From: Clostridiales bacterium
GTDB lineage: Bacteria > Bacillota > Peptococcia > Peptococcales > Peptococcaceae
Direction of reading: 5' to 3'
Assembly: GCA_003343815.1 (NCBI GenBank)
Contig: QAKL01000101.1
Location: 1 to 38,466, forward strand
DNA length: 38,466 nt
Positions 1 to 7,445 of this stretch are shown piece after piece (the stretch's first letter is position 1; each line of letters opens with the position of its first letter). The translations under genes and the position numbers were made by a program. Under the pieces are notes generated by a model that had not been told where the DNA came from, did no database searches, and saw only the letters and a list, made by a program, of their open reading frames with translations.

Positions 1-569
1 TTATCGTTACCATAATGTTCGTAAGCAAAACGATATTCGACAGCAAGTTTAAGTAATGATTGGTCGGCATATGCTGCGTTTTCTAATATATAATTGCACA
101 GATTTTTCTTATTAAATTCAGTCAATGGTGTATTAATAATTTCTGTTTTTGAAGAAAACTCAACTTGAGTATCCGATTTAAAAGAAATTTTTGTTGTAGT
201 CTTTTTATTTGATGGTTCGAGAAATGGAAAATCTTCAAAAGGATAATCTTTTTTCTCGCTAATTTTTGAGAAATAACGTAAGTATTCAGATTGTGTGACG
301 ATAGAATATAGATGACTATATAGTATCGAATATTGCTTAAAATAAAAATCATATTTAAACTCAACATCAGAAGAAAAAATCTCAAAACTTTCTTTAAACT
401 CTTTTTGTATAGATTCAGTTTTTCGAGTAATTTCTTCAATATCTTGTTTTGTAGCTAAATTTTTTGCTTTTTCCGTTAAGTATGCTGGAAATGATTTTTT
501 AAAAAAATATACGGCAACACTTAATATTATTATAGTTGCAACATTAATTACATTTGAAAATGTTATCAT
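1..569 (-). CDS. Membrane-anchored protein, C-terminus beyond the window
   Basis: A minus-strand frame stays open from ATG at 569 to the left edge (189 whole codons seen). A G-rich ribosome site (GGGGGAA) lies 7-8 bases before the ATG. Residues 1-25 form one hydrophobic segment ending in FFKKSF, then comes a charged stretch containing NLATKQDIEEIT. This N-terminal anchor followed by 'NLATK-DIEEIT' and a helical soluble part is common in small uncharacterised bacterial and phage membrane proteins; I know no assigned function. The gene is much richer in A and T than the phage genes to its right and faces away from them, so it looks like a separately acquired accessory gene at the edge of the late region. 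Membrane anchoring is well supported; the role is unknown. Confidence 0.7.
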   Translation of the reverse strand, partial: MITFSNVINVATIIILSVAVYFFKKSFPAYLTEKAKNLATKQDIEEITRKTESIQKEFKESFEIFSSDVEFKYDFYFKQYSILYSHLYSIVTQSEYLRYFSKISEKKDYPFEDFPFLEPSNKKTTTKISFKSDTQVEFSSKTEIINTPLTEFNKKNLCNYILENAAYADQSLLKLAVEYRFAYEHYGND

Positions 570-670
570 AATAATTTCCCCCATTGTATTGTTGAATTTA
601 TTAATATTATAGCACGATTTAATTATGATCTCAATAGCATTCACGCGAAAAATACACGCCCTTTTATGAG

Positions 671-715
671 GAGAGAGGATAAATGAGCTATTTTTAGTTC
701 ACCCTCTCTTTTTTT
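671..715 (+). terminator. Rho-independent terminator before the nuclease genes
   Basis: AGAGAGG pairs with CCTCTCT around an inner stem (TGAGCTA with TAGTTCA, one G:U), followed by a run of seven T. The stretch 570-743 otherwise holds no gene; it separates the minus-strand gene at the left edge from the plus-strand phage genes. Confidence 0.6.
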
Positions 716-743
716 GTGCGGTTTTTAAGAAAGGGTGATGGTA

Positions 744-1034
744 ATGCTGGAAAGTCAATTTCAAAGGCTATTGATCAAAGATCTGGAGCGGATGTTTCCG
801 GGATGTATCGTCATGAAGACAGATCCTGAGTATATCCAAGGCTTACCGGATCTTTTAATTTTATATCGCGGCAAGTGGGCGGCTTTGGAATGCAAGCGTC
901 ACATAAACGCCGCGAGGCAGCCGAATCAAGAATATTATGTGAGCAAGATGGATGAGATGGCGTTTGCACGTTTTATCTATCCGGAGAACAAAAAGGAGGT
1001 ATTGGATGAACTTCAACAAGCATTTGAATCTTGA
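744..1034 (+). CDS. VRR-NUC-like PD-(D/E)XK nuclease, 96 aa
   Basis: A small nuclease-fold protein of the type found in phage replication and recombination regions. The PD-(D/E)XK pattern is visible as LPDLLIL followed about 15 residues later by ECK, with a downstream Gln (PNQEYY). This matches the stand-alone VRR-NUC family, which cuts structured or branched DNA, probably during recombination or before packaging. A GTG at 735 and an ATG at 738 lie too close to the AAAGGG ribosome site; the ATG at 744 sits 8 bases after it and gives MLESQFQ, so I use it. The gene overlaps the next one by 29 bases, which suggests coupled translation. The family call is firm, the biological substrate is not. 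Confidence 0.8.
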   Translation: MLESQFQRLLIKDLERMFPGCIVMKTDPEYIQGLPDLLILYRGKWAALECKRHINAARQPNQEYYVSKMDEMAFARFIYPENKKEVLDELQQAFES

Positions 1035-1563
1035 GGGACAGCACGCTTTTTTGGGAGCGAGCAAGTATCATTGGATAAATTATGATGAGGGAAAAATCGC
1101 CGAGGCATATTCTAAATTTTTGGCGGCGCAAAAGGGGACGGAGCTGCATGAGTTTGCGGCACAGTGTATCCGTCTGGGACAAAAGCTGCCGAAATCGAAG
1201 AAGAGCTTGAATATGTATGTCAATGATGCGATCGGCTATAAGATGACGCCGGAGCAGACTTTGTTTTATTCAGAGAATTGTTTTGGGACGGCGGATGCGA
1301 TCGGGTTTCGTGATGGACTTTTGCGAATCCATGATCTGAAGACCGGGGCTACTCCGGCTAAGATGGAGCAGCTGGAAATTTATGCAGCGTTATTTTGTTT
1401 GGAATATCGGATGAAGCCGGGAGAGATCGCGATGGAGCTCCGATTATACCAAAGCGATGAGGTGATCGTCCATGAGCCGACAGTAGAAGATATTGCGCCG
1501 ATTATTGATAAGATTATCACTTTTGATAAAATTATTGCCAAAATCAAAGATCAGGAGGGGTGA
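1006..1563 (+). CDS. RecB/Cas4-like PD-(D/E)XK exonuclease, 185 aa
   Basis: Nuclease of the RecB-like superfamily. The catalytic series reads GTADAIGF (Asp), IHDLKTG (D-x-K) and QLEIYAAL (the QxxxY motif of RecB nucleases). Such phage proteins usually serve recombination or DNA processing together with an annealing protein; no annealase is visible in the window but the replication region probably lies to the left. The frame is open from further upstream, but the ATG at 1006 follows AAAAGGAGG by 6-7 bases and begins MNFNKHLNLEGQ, so it is the likely start. Overlap with the preceding nuclease gene and a 2-base gap to the next suggest one operon. Confidence 0.78.
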   Translation: MNFNKHLNLEGQHAFLGASKYHWINYDEGKIAEAYSKFLAAQKGTELHEFAAQCIRLGQKLPKSKKSLNMYVNDAIGYKMTPEQTLFYSENCFGTADAIGFRDGLLRIHDLKTGATPAKMEQLEIYAALFCLEYRMKPGEIAMELRLYQSDEVIVHEPTVEDIAPIIDKIITFDKIIAKIKDQEG

Positions 1564-1565
1564 AG

Positions 1566-4307
1566 ATGAATCCCATACTTGAAGATATGCTGATGCATTA
1601 CGGTACGCCGAGGCATTCGGGGAGATATCCATGGGGGTCGGGGGAGAATCCTTATCAGCACAGCGGTGATTTTTTGAGTCGTGTCGAGAGTTTGAAAAAA
1701 GAGGGTGTAAGCGAGACAAAGATTGCCGAGATGATGGGGATGTCGACGACAGAGCTGCGTGCGTATAAGTCAATCGCCAAAAACGAACGGCGTGCGGCGG
1801 AAGTAGCAAAGGCGAAAGCTCTGCGTGATGAGGGATATTCTCTGCAGGAAATCGCCGATAAGATGGGATATGCAAATGATTCGTCGATCCGCTCGCTTTT
1901 GAATGAAACCTCTGAGGCGCGAATGAATAAATCAGTCAAGACTGCAGAATTTTTGAAAAAACAGATCGATGAAAAAGGTATCGTCGATGTGGGCGCCGGG
2001 GTGGAAAAAGAACTGGGCATTTCTAAAGAAAAGCTGAATGAGGCGTTGGCGATATTGCGTGCCGATGGGTATGAGGTGTATGGCGGCGGTGTGCCGCAGG
2101 CGACAAATCCCGGAAAGCAAACTAATTTGCGTGTCGTGTGTCCGCCGGGGACGGAGCACAAAGATATTTACGATTATGAGAATATTCATCAAATCACAAA
2201 CTATACTTCACATGATAATGGCGAGACTTTTACGCCGTTTGTGTATCCGAAGAGTATGGACAGCAAAAGGTTGGCGATCCGTTATGCGGAGGATGGCGGG
2301 TTGGAAAAAGACGGTGTCTTGGAGATTCGCCGCGGAGTCGAGGATTTATCGCTTGGGGATGCGCACTATGCGCAGGTGCGTATCTTGGTCGATAATAAAA
2401 AGTATTTGAAAGGTATGGCAGTTTACAGCGATGATTTGCCGAATGGTGTGGATATTGTCTTTAACACCAATAAAACAAAAGATGTCGCAAAATTGGATGT
2501 GCTGAAGAATATCAAGGATGATCCGGATAATCCTTTTGGCTCATATATCAAGGCAAATGGGCAGAGCTATTATACTGATAAAAATGGCGAACAACAGCTT
2601 TCATTGATCAATAAGCGAGCGGAAGAGGGAGATTGGGGCGAGTGGGCGAAGAAGCTGCCTAGTCAATTCCTCTCTAAGCAGCCGAAAGCGCTGGCAGAGA
2701 AACAGTTAAAGTTAGCTGAAGCGGATAAGGTAGCAGAGTTTGAGGAGATCTGCTCGCTGACTAATCCGACGGTGAAAAAGGCGCTGCTGAAATCTTTTGC
2801 AGATGACTGCGATGCAGCAGCGGTGCATTTGCAGGCAGCGGCTTTGCCGAGACAGCGCTATCAGGTAATTATGCCGATTACTTCGATGAAAGATGACGAG
2901 GTGTATGCACCGAATTATAAAAATGGCGAAAAGGTGGCGCTGGTGAGGTTTCCGCATGGCGGTACTTTTGAGATCCCGGTGCTGACGGTAAATAATAAGC
3001 AGGCGGATGCGAAGAAGATTTTGGGTACGAATGCGCTTGACGCGGTAGGGATTAACTCGAAAGTGGCGGAGCGCTTGTCGGGTGCGGATTTTGACGGGGA
3101 TACGGTAATGGTGATTCCGTGCAATTCGTCGATGAGTAAGGTGAAAATTACTTCGACACCCCCTCTGGAGGGGTTAAAGGGATTTGACCCCAAGACGAAA
3201 TATGGTGCGGATGAGACACGAGTTGATTCCTCGGGAAAAGAGCATTATTATCGCGGTGGTAAAGAGTATCGGCAGATGAAAGCTACGCAAAAAGAGATGG
3301 GTGTGATTTCTAATCTGATTACCGATATGACTTTGAAAGGTGCGACACAGGATGAGCTGGCGAGAGCAGTACGCCACTCGATGGTGGTTATTGACGCGGA
3401 AAAGCATAAGCTGGATTACAAGCAGAGCGAGATCGATAACGATATTGCTTCATTGAAAAAGCGCTATCAAGGGCGGATCGGAGAGGACGGCAAGTACCAC
3501 GAGGGGGCATCAACGCTGATTTCGCGGGCGAAGAGCGAGGTTTCGGTGAACAAGCGGCAGGGCTCGCCGCAGATCGATCCCAAGACTGGGCGGCAGTATT
3601 GGAAAGACGCAGACAAGCTGGAATATACGGACTCTAGGGGGAGGGTGAAAAAACGCACCCAGCCCTCGACGGCGATGGCTGAGGCCGGGGACGCCCGTAC
3701 TTTGTCGTCTGGACACCCCGTCGAGGAAGTTTACGCTGATTATGCAAACAAGATGAAGTCGCTGGCGAATCAGTCGCGCAAAGAGATGTTGGCGACAGGT
3801 AAGATCGAGTACAGCGCGCAGGCGAAGAAGACTTATCGGGTGGAGTGTGATTCGCTGGATGCCAAGTTGAATGTGGCGTTAAAGAATGCGCCGCGTGAAC
3901 GGCAAGCACAGATCATGGCGAATAGTATTGTGAAAGCGAAGAAAGAAGCGAACCCTGATATGACGAAGGGCGAGGTTAAGAAGATCAGTCAGCAGGCATT
4001 GGCTCAGTCTAGGGTAAAAGTCGGCGCGCAGCGTACGCCGGTGAAGATCACGGATCGGGAATGGGAAGCGATTCAAGCTGGTGCGGTGAGCGAGAATAAA
4101 TTGACGCAGATTTTGAATAATGCAGATATGGATGAAGTGCGTAAGCGAGCGACTCCGCGGGCGACTAATTCACTTTCTGCGGGACAAATTGGTCGGATTA
4201 AGGCGCTGAAAGCGTCGGGTTACACGAATGCAGAGATCGCGGATGCTTTGGGTGTGTCGACATCGACGGTGAGTAAACATTTGACGAATGAGAGGAGTGG
4301 ACAGTGA
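1566..4307 (+). CDS. Phage protein with RNA-polymerase-like DFDGD barrel, HTH domains and N-terminal HYG tag
   Basis: 913 residues. Residues 11-31 carry an N-terminal tag beginning HYGTPRHSGRYPWGSG and ending PYQ, related in pattern to the HYGVKGM tag on three other proteins here. Two helix-turn-helix-like segments follow (about 40-65 and 80-105). Residues 508-512 are DFDGD within SGADFDGDTVMVIP, preceded by VRFPHGGTFEIPVL. This is the arrangement of the double-psi barrel in the RNA polymerase beta-prime subunit (NADFDGDQM) and in eukaryotic RNA-dependent polymerases (SGSDLDGD), where the aspartates bind catalytic magnesium. A charged helical C-terminal half ends in a clear third HTH (about 875-907). 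Single-chain phage polymerases with DFDGD are known (YonO; crAss-like virion polymerases). No second barrel with the catalytic lysines is obvious, so polymerase activity is unproven. Start: ATG after AGGAGGGG; a GTG at 1560 is less likely. Confidence 0.72.
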   Translation: MNPILEDMLMHYGTPRHSGRYPWGSGENPYQHSGDFLSRVESLKKEGVSETKIAEMMGMSTTELRAYKSIAKNERRAAEVAKAKALRDEGYSLQEIADKMGYANDSSIRSLLNETSEARMNKSVKTAEFLKKQIDEKGIVDVGAGVEKELGISKEKLNEALAILRADGYEVYGGGVPQATNPGKQTNLRVVCPPGTEHKDIYDYENIHQITNYTSHDNGETFTPFVYPKSMDSKRLAIRYAEDGGLEKDGVLEIRRGVEDLSLGDAHYAQVRILVDNKKYLKGMAVYSDDLPNGVDIVFNTNKTKDVAKLDVLKNIKDDPDNPFGSYIKANGQSYYTDKNGEQQLSLINKRAEEGDWGEWAKKLPSQFLSKQPKALAEKQLKLAEADKVAEFEEICSLTNPTVKKALLKSFADDCDAAAVHLQAAALPRQRYQVIMPITSMKDDEVYAPNYKNGEKVALVRFPHGGTFEIPVLTVNNKQADAKKILGTNALDAVGINSKVAERLSGADFDGDTVMVIPCNSSMSKVKITSTPPLEGLKGFDPKTKYGADETRVDSSGKEHYYRGGKEYRQMKATQKEMGVISNLITDMTLKGATQDELARAVRHSMVVIDAEKHKLDYKQSEIDNDIASLKKRYQGRIGEDGKYHEGASTLISRAKSEVSVNKRQGSPQIDPKTGRQYWKDADKLEYTDSRGRVKKRTQPSTAMAEAGDARTLSSGHPVEEVYADYANKMKSLANQSRKEMLATGKIEYSAQAKKTYRVECDSLDAKLNVALKNAPRERQAQIMANSIVKAKKEANPDMTKGEVKKISQQALAQSRVKVGAQRTPVKITDREWEAIQAGAVSENKLTQILNNADMDEVRKRATPRATNSLSAGQIGRIKALKASGYTNAEIADALGVSTSTVSKHLTNERSGQ

Positions 4308-4552
4308 TGCAGGATGCGTACAGGCTGACGACTTTCGATAATCCGTTTGACCCATTCGAGCAGTTCACTTCGTGGTTTTTGTATGATGAGGAGAAGGGTT
4401 ATCATACTTGCGCTTATTTGGGCAGGATTGCGCGGACTTCGGATGCGTTGACAGATGAAGAAAACGAGCTGGAGATCGAGCGTGCAATTGATGAGATTAT
4501 TAAGTATGATTTCAGGAATGTGTATAAGAAAGTCGCTAGAAAAGCTGTTTGA
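4307..4552 (+). CDS. Small conserved phage protein, 81 aa
   Basis: It starts with MQDAYRLTTFDNPFDPF and contains CAYLGRIAR and a C-terminal IDEIIKYD segment. This acidic protein type recurs beside packaging genes in Firmicutes phages, but I know no function. Its ATG overlaps the stop of the DFDGD gene (TGATG), with AGAGGAG 9 bases before it, so the two are translationally coupled. A GTG three bases earlier is a poorer start. It has no membrane segment or signal peptide. Confidence 0.75.
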   Translation: MQDAYRLTTFDNPFDPFEQFTSWFLYDEEKGYHTCAYLGRIARTSDALTDEENELEIERAIDEIIKYDFRNVYKKVARKAV

Positions 4553-4725
4553 TTGGCGCCTATTCGGGCGAAAGATGTGGGATATGGGGGGTATGGCGAA
4601 AAACACACCCCCTGTGTTATCGCGGCGGTCTTAAAAAATTCTCCGGGGGATATTTTGGAGGAATGTGTTTTAAAAGATTGGATGCACGGATAGTAAAAAA
4701 TTAAAGCATAGGTGTGAAGTTTGAG

Positions 4726-4852
4726 TAAGGGTGCTTGATAGAGTTTATTAAGTCGGTACGATGTGGTATGGGGTAGCTGCGTCCTTTCATTTTTTCTCTC
4801 CTTTCGGTGATCGGCGAAAGACCGGCTTAGTAAGCTCTATCGAGTATCTTTG
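4726..4852 (+). ncRNA. Candidate structured RNA (long hairpin)
   Basis: In the gene-free stretch 4553-4933, bases 4726-4757 pair with 4821-4852 as an unbroken 32-pair stem. Every non-Watson-Crick pair (eight of them) is G:U when read on the plus strand; on the minus strand these would be A:C mismatches, so the transcribed plus-strand RNA is the likely functional form. The 63-base interior contains a second hairpin (CTTTCG 4801-4806 with CGAAAG 4815-4820). Upstream are smaller stems: 4602-4607 with 4613-4618, whose C5 loop could pair with the G6 run at 4586-4591, and 4638-4644 with 4657-4664. The sequence may be an untranslated packaging-region RNA, a leader regulating the gene at 4934, or an RNA acting in trans. 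I recognise no named family, and there is no T run to make it a terminator. Confidence 0.6.
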
Positions 4853-4933
4853 ATGAGGAAAGGTAAAAGTGTTAAAGATGTAATAAATCATGAAACAAAA
4901 TATATTAAGCGAAAAGAAAGGAGGCTGTCGGAG

Positions 4934-5275
4934 ATGGCGCAAAGAAAAAATGCGAGTAATGTAAGTAATGCAAGTAAGCAAAAGTTTCGTCCGGCATGTA
5001 CTCCGGAGGCAAGAGAGAATCAGCTGATATCCTTGGCGGTGGATCTGGCGGAAAAGCAGCTCAGAGAAGGGACGGCATCGTCACAGGTAATCACTCACTA
5101 TCTAAAGCTGGGCTCGACGAAAGAAAAAATCGAGAAAGAGATTTTGGAGAAACAGAAAGATCTGATCGAGGCTAAAACCGAAAATTTGAAAGCGGCGCAA
5201 AGAATCGAGGAACTGTACAATAAGGCGCTGGATGCTATGAAAAGCTACAGTGGACACAGTGACGAGGATGAGTGA
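4934..5275 (+). CDS. Probable terminase small subunit or packaging-associated protein, 113 aa
   Basis: A basic, Ser/Asn-rich N-terminus (three imperfect 9-base repeats encoding NAS-NVS-NAS) is followed by ARENQLISLAVDLAEKQL, a SQVITHYLKLGS segment and a long charged helix. The family is common in Firmicutes prophages next to HNH and terminase genes, and its size, basic N-terminus and predicted helices fit a DNA-recognising small terminase, but I infer that role from position. The frame is open upstream to 4850, but the ATG at 4934 lies 9 bases after AAAGGAGG and gives the familiar length. Here TerL is far away (13360) because a fibre and lysis block intervenes. Confidence 0.6.
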   Translation: MAQRKNASNVSNASKQKFRPACTPEARENQLISLAVDLAEKQLREGTASSQVITHYLKLGSTKEKIEKEILEKQKDLIEAKTENLKAAQRIEELYNKALDAMKSYSGHSDEDE

Positions 5276-5769
5276 GCGGAGGGATATATTTGTGGCAGTA
5301 TAATTATGGGTACGGCGGTGAGCTCTATCACTATGGTGTCAAAGGTATGCGCTGGGGCGTAAGGAGATACCAAAACAAAGACGGGAGTTTAACACCAGAG
5401 GGAAAAAGTCGATATGCTATTGCGAAGCGCGCGAAAAATGGTATAATAGAAAGTAAAAAAGGATTTAGTATTCATCGAGATAAAATTGAAAAGTATATGT
5501 TAAAAGAAGGAGCTAAGCATTCACAAGATTTCTTTAATGTGGGGTACACGAAGAATGACGCAGTTAGACTTTATAAAGATATCGAACGACAGTATGATAT
5601 TAAGAAAGCAACTGGTTTTAGACAAAATGCTAATGGTTCAATTGGATACAGTATCTATATGGATTTAGGGATTATTAAGAAAAGAACATTCTGCACAGCG
5701 TGGATTATCGACGAGGATGGAGCTACTCCAAGATTAACAAGCGCATATAGGAGGGATAAGCGTGTATGA
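5272..5769 (+). CDS. HYG-tagged toxin-like protein with DUF6883-like C-terminal domain
   Basis: 165 residues. Residues 17-38 hold the tag ELYHYGVKGMRWGVRR followed by YQNKDG; residues about 65-160 form a separate domain containing FFNVGYT, YMDLG and a terminal WIIDEDGATPRLTSAY. That ending strongly resembles the DUF6883 domain found at the C-termini of bacterial polymorphic toxins; I recall the family rather than having searched for it. Base composition shifts to A/T-rich within the linker near codon 50, as if a toxin domain had been joined to a phage leader. The GTG start overlaps the stop of the previous gene. The next two genes are immunity candidates and a terminator follows them. I infer a toxin carried in, or released with, the virion. 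An alternative is an ordinary small virion protein. Confidence 0.65.
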   Translation: MSGGIYLWQYNYGYGGELYHYGVKGMRWGVRRYQNKDGSLTPEGKSRYAIAKRAKNGIIESKKGFSIHRDKIEKYMLKEGAKHSQDFFNVGYTKNDAVRLYKDIERQYDIKKATGFRQNANGSIGYSIYMDLGIIKKRTFCTAWIIDEDGATPRLTSAYRRDKRV

Positions 5770-5947
5770 GTATTTAGACAAAGTATATGTAAAATCTAAA
5801 AACGTAAGTGGAATAATCGTGGATATTTCAGAAACTAAACCGACAATGTATATAGTGGAAAGTGATATTTATGATGCTAAAAATGATGAGTGGCCGCTAT
5901 ATGATTGCTACGCTGATGATTTAAAATTTATAGCTCATGATGAGTAG
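5762..5947 (+). CDS. Candidate immunity protein, DUF4926-like, 61 aa
   Basis: A small acidic protein starting MYEYLDKVYVKSKNVSGIIVDI. The pattern 'leading beta strand, charged pair, then G-(I/T)-I-V' recalls DUF4926, a small beta-barrel-like family often encoded directly after DUF6883 toxins. Its GTG start lies inside the last codons of the toxin-like gene, 6 bases after AGGAGGG, a tight coupling typical of toxin-immunity pairs. The proposed role is to bind and neutralise the 5272 product in the cytoplasm. That is inference from order, size and fold resemblance. Confidence 0.55.
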   Translation: MYEYLDKVYVKSKNVSGIIVDISETKPTMYIVESDIYDAKNDEWPLYDCYADDLKFIAHDE

Positions 5948-5993
5948 TGCGATAAAAAGCTAATAACAAAATAAGCTACAGTGGAGACATATT

Positions 5994-6239
5994 ATGACCA
6001 TAGGTAAATTGAAGCAGTTAGTTGTAGATGAAGCTAATGACTTTTATTTCTCATATAAGAATATGAGAGCGGGCATAGAAAATACTATCACAAATGGGCG
6101 AATAATCTATAATGTTTGGTGGGGAGATAAGGAAAAGCAATATTCGAGTTTCTATGATGTTGTTACCGATAAGTTTTATGACGGAAAATCTATTATGGAA
6201 TTATTGATGAATAGAGATATTGTCATAGATTTTGTGTAA
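5994..6239 (+). CDS. Second candidate immunity or accessory protein, 81 aa
   Basis: It starts MTIGKLKQLVVDEANDF and contains NVWWGDKEKQY and DGKSIMELL. Small proteins with a 'YxVWxGD' centre and a 'FxGKSI' end occur in toxin-immunity loci, but I cannot name the family. It is A/T-rich like the preceding two genes and unlike the phage genes on either side, and is closed by a terminator at 6258, so the three genes look like one acquired cassette. The ribosome site (GTGGAG) is only moderate. Confidence 0.5.
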   Translation: MTIGKLKQLVVDEANDFYFSYKNMRAGIENTITNGRIIYNVWWGDKEKQYSSFYDVVTDKFYDGKSIMELLMNRDIVIDFV

Positions 6240-6257
6240 AGAGCCTAATGATTTTGG

Positions 6258-6282
6258 GAGCCGCGTTTGCGGTTCTTTTTTT
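6258..6282 (+). terminator. Terminator closing the toxin-immunity cassette
   Basis: GAGCCGC pairs with GCGGTTC (one G:U) around a 4-base loop, followed by seven T. It separates the A/T-rich cassette from the HNH gene. Confidence 0.75.
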
Positions 6283-6302
6283 ATGCTTAAGTGAGGTAAA
6301 AG

Positions 6303-6713
6303 ATGCGGTGCTATAGCGATTTAGTGAAGCTGGAAACATTTCAGGAGAGATTTGAATATTTAAGTTTGAACGGGGCGGTGGGGGTGGAGACGTTTGGATT
6401 TGAGAGATATTTAAATCAAATGTTTTACCGCTCGAGAGAATGGAAGCGGGTGCGGAGAGAGGTCATCATCCGCGATATGGGCTGTGATTTAGGAATAAGG
6501 AGTCGCGAAATCGTAGGAAAGGTGATCATCCACCATATGAATCCGGCGACGGTAGAGGATGTGACGAATAATATCGAGCGGCTGCTTGATCCGGAGTATT
6601 TAGTATGTGTGAGTATGGAGACGCATAATGCGCTGCACTATGGTGATGAAGAATTAATAAAAGCAAACGAACCTGTGGTGCGCAAGAAAAACGATACCTG
6701 CCCATGGCGGTGA
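6303..6713 (+). CDS. HNH endonuclease, 136 aa
   Basis: An HNH-family nuclease of the type that works with terminase in HK97-like phages to cut concatemers during packaging. Visible pieces are REWKRVRREVIIRDMGCDL, VIIHHMNPAT and a closing METHNALHYGD, in which the paired histidines and the final N/H fit the beta-beta-alpha-metal motif. Only one of the usual zinc-binding cysteine pairs is visible. Its position just after the small-terminase-like gene and the toxin cassette fits the usual HNH-TerS-TerL neighbourhood, now interrupted by the fibre block. Confidence 0.8.
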   Translation: MRCYSDLVKLETFQERFEYLSLNGAVGVETFGFERYLNQMFYRSREWKRVRREVIIRDMGCDLGIRSREIVGKVIIHHMNPATVEDVTNNIERLLDPEYLVCVSMETHNALHYGDEELIKANEPVVRKKNDTCPWR

Positions 6714-6726
6714 AAGGAGGACGAAG

Positions 6727-7044
6727 ATGGAGATAGGGCGCGGATGTACGCCGGTAATCAAGGTGAAATTATCGGTGGATACGGAATACATAACGATATG
6801 CCATGCGGCATTTGCCCAAAGGGGGCAAGTGGTGCTGGTGAAAACATTAGAAAACGGAGTAAGTAAAAACGGAAATATAGTCGAAATCGCCTTGAGCGAA
6901 GATGATACGTTAAAGTTTGATGAGACGGCAGATGTGGATTTTCAATTACGAGTTGGGTTTAATGACGGGGGCAGAGCAAAAACGCAGGTATTTCGTCTGG
7001 CGGTGGGGCGGATACTGGAAGATGGGGTGATAGGTGATGATTGA
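6727..7044 (+). CDS. Tail-fibre-region phage protein, 105 aa
   Basis: It starts MEIGRGCTPVIKVKL and is predicted to be almost all beta strand, ending in FRLAVGRILEDGVI. Proteins of this pattern ('RG-TP-I-V-L ... G-I-DGVI') stand at the head of baseplate or fibre gene clusters in Firmicutes phages and resemble BppU-type N-terminal domains. The precise role is unknown. A GGAGG site precedes the ATG, and the gene overlaps the next. Confidence 0.6.
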   Translation: MEIGRGCTPVIKVKLSVDTEYITICHAAFAQRGQVVLVKTLENGVSKNGNIVEIALSEDDTLKFDETADVDFQLRVGFNDGGRAKTQVFRLAVGRILEDGVIGDD

Positions 7045-7432
7045 ACTGGATGGCGAGCTCATAAATACGGTGAGTATAGAGGCGGAGCTAGCCACTGAAG
7101 AGGTGCTGGACGCATGTGTGGGAATAGTACATGAAATAGAAACCGGAGATCACACCAAACTAACCAACCGCGACCAGCCCAACCAGCACCCAATCGAGGC
7201 GATTATCGGTTTAAGTGAGGCGCTTGCAAAAAGTGGAGATAAAAGCTATGTTCATGTGCAGAGCCAAGCGGCTAAGGTGTGGGTAATAAAGCATGATTTG
7301 GATAAGATGCCGTCGGTGGTAGTGAAAGACAGCGCCGGGAATACGGTCGTCGGCGAAAGCGAGTATGTAGATAAAAATACTGTAATCTTGAGCTTTAGCG
7401 GAGCGTTTTCCGGTAAGGCTTTTTTAAATTAG
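7037..7432 (+). CDS. Tail-fibre or baseplate accessory protein, 131 aa
   Basis: It begins MIELDGELINTVSIEAEL and has a central DQPNQHPIEAIIGL motif that recurs in fibre and baseplate proteins of Gram-positive phages, then a beta-rich C-terminus. The ATG at 7037 overlaps the previous gene's stop; the GTG three bases earlier is less likely. It is probably structural and part of the adsorption apparatus. No enzyme motif is seen. Confidence 0.6.
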   Translation: MIELDGELINTVSIEAELATEEVLDACVGIVHEIETGDHTKLTNRDQPNQHPIEAIIGLSEALAKSGDKSYVHVQSQAAKVWVIKHDLDKMPSVVVKDSAGNTVVGESEYVDKNTVILSFSGAFSGKAFLN

Positions 7433-7445
7433 GAGGGGGAATGAG

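Noticed and set aside
122..439. A 105-codon minus-strand frame
   Set aside because: It is in another frame of the truncated membrane-protein gene 1-569, which has a proper ribosome site, membrane segment and continues off the edge.
1655..2161. Minus-strand frames inside the DFDGD gene
   Set aside because: They have no ribosome sites, and the plus-strand product has clear domains.
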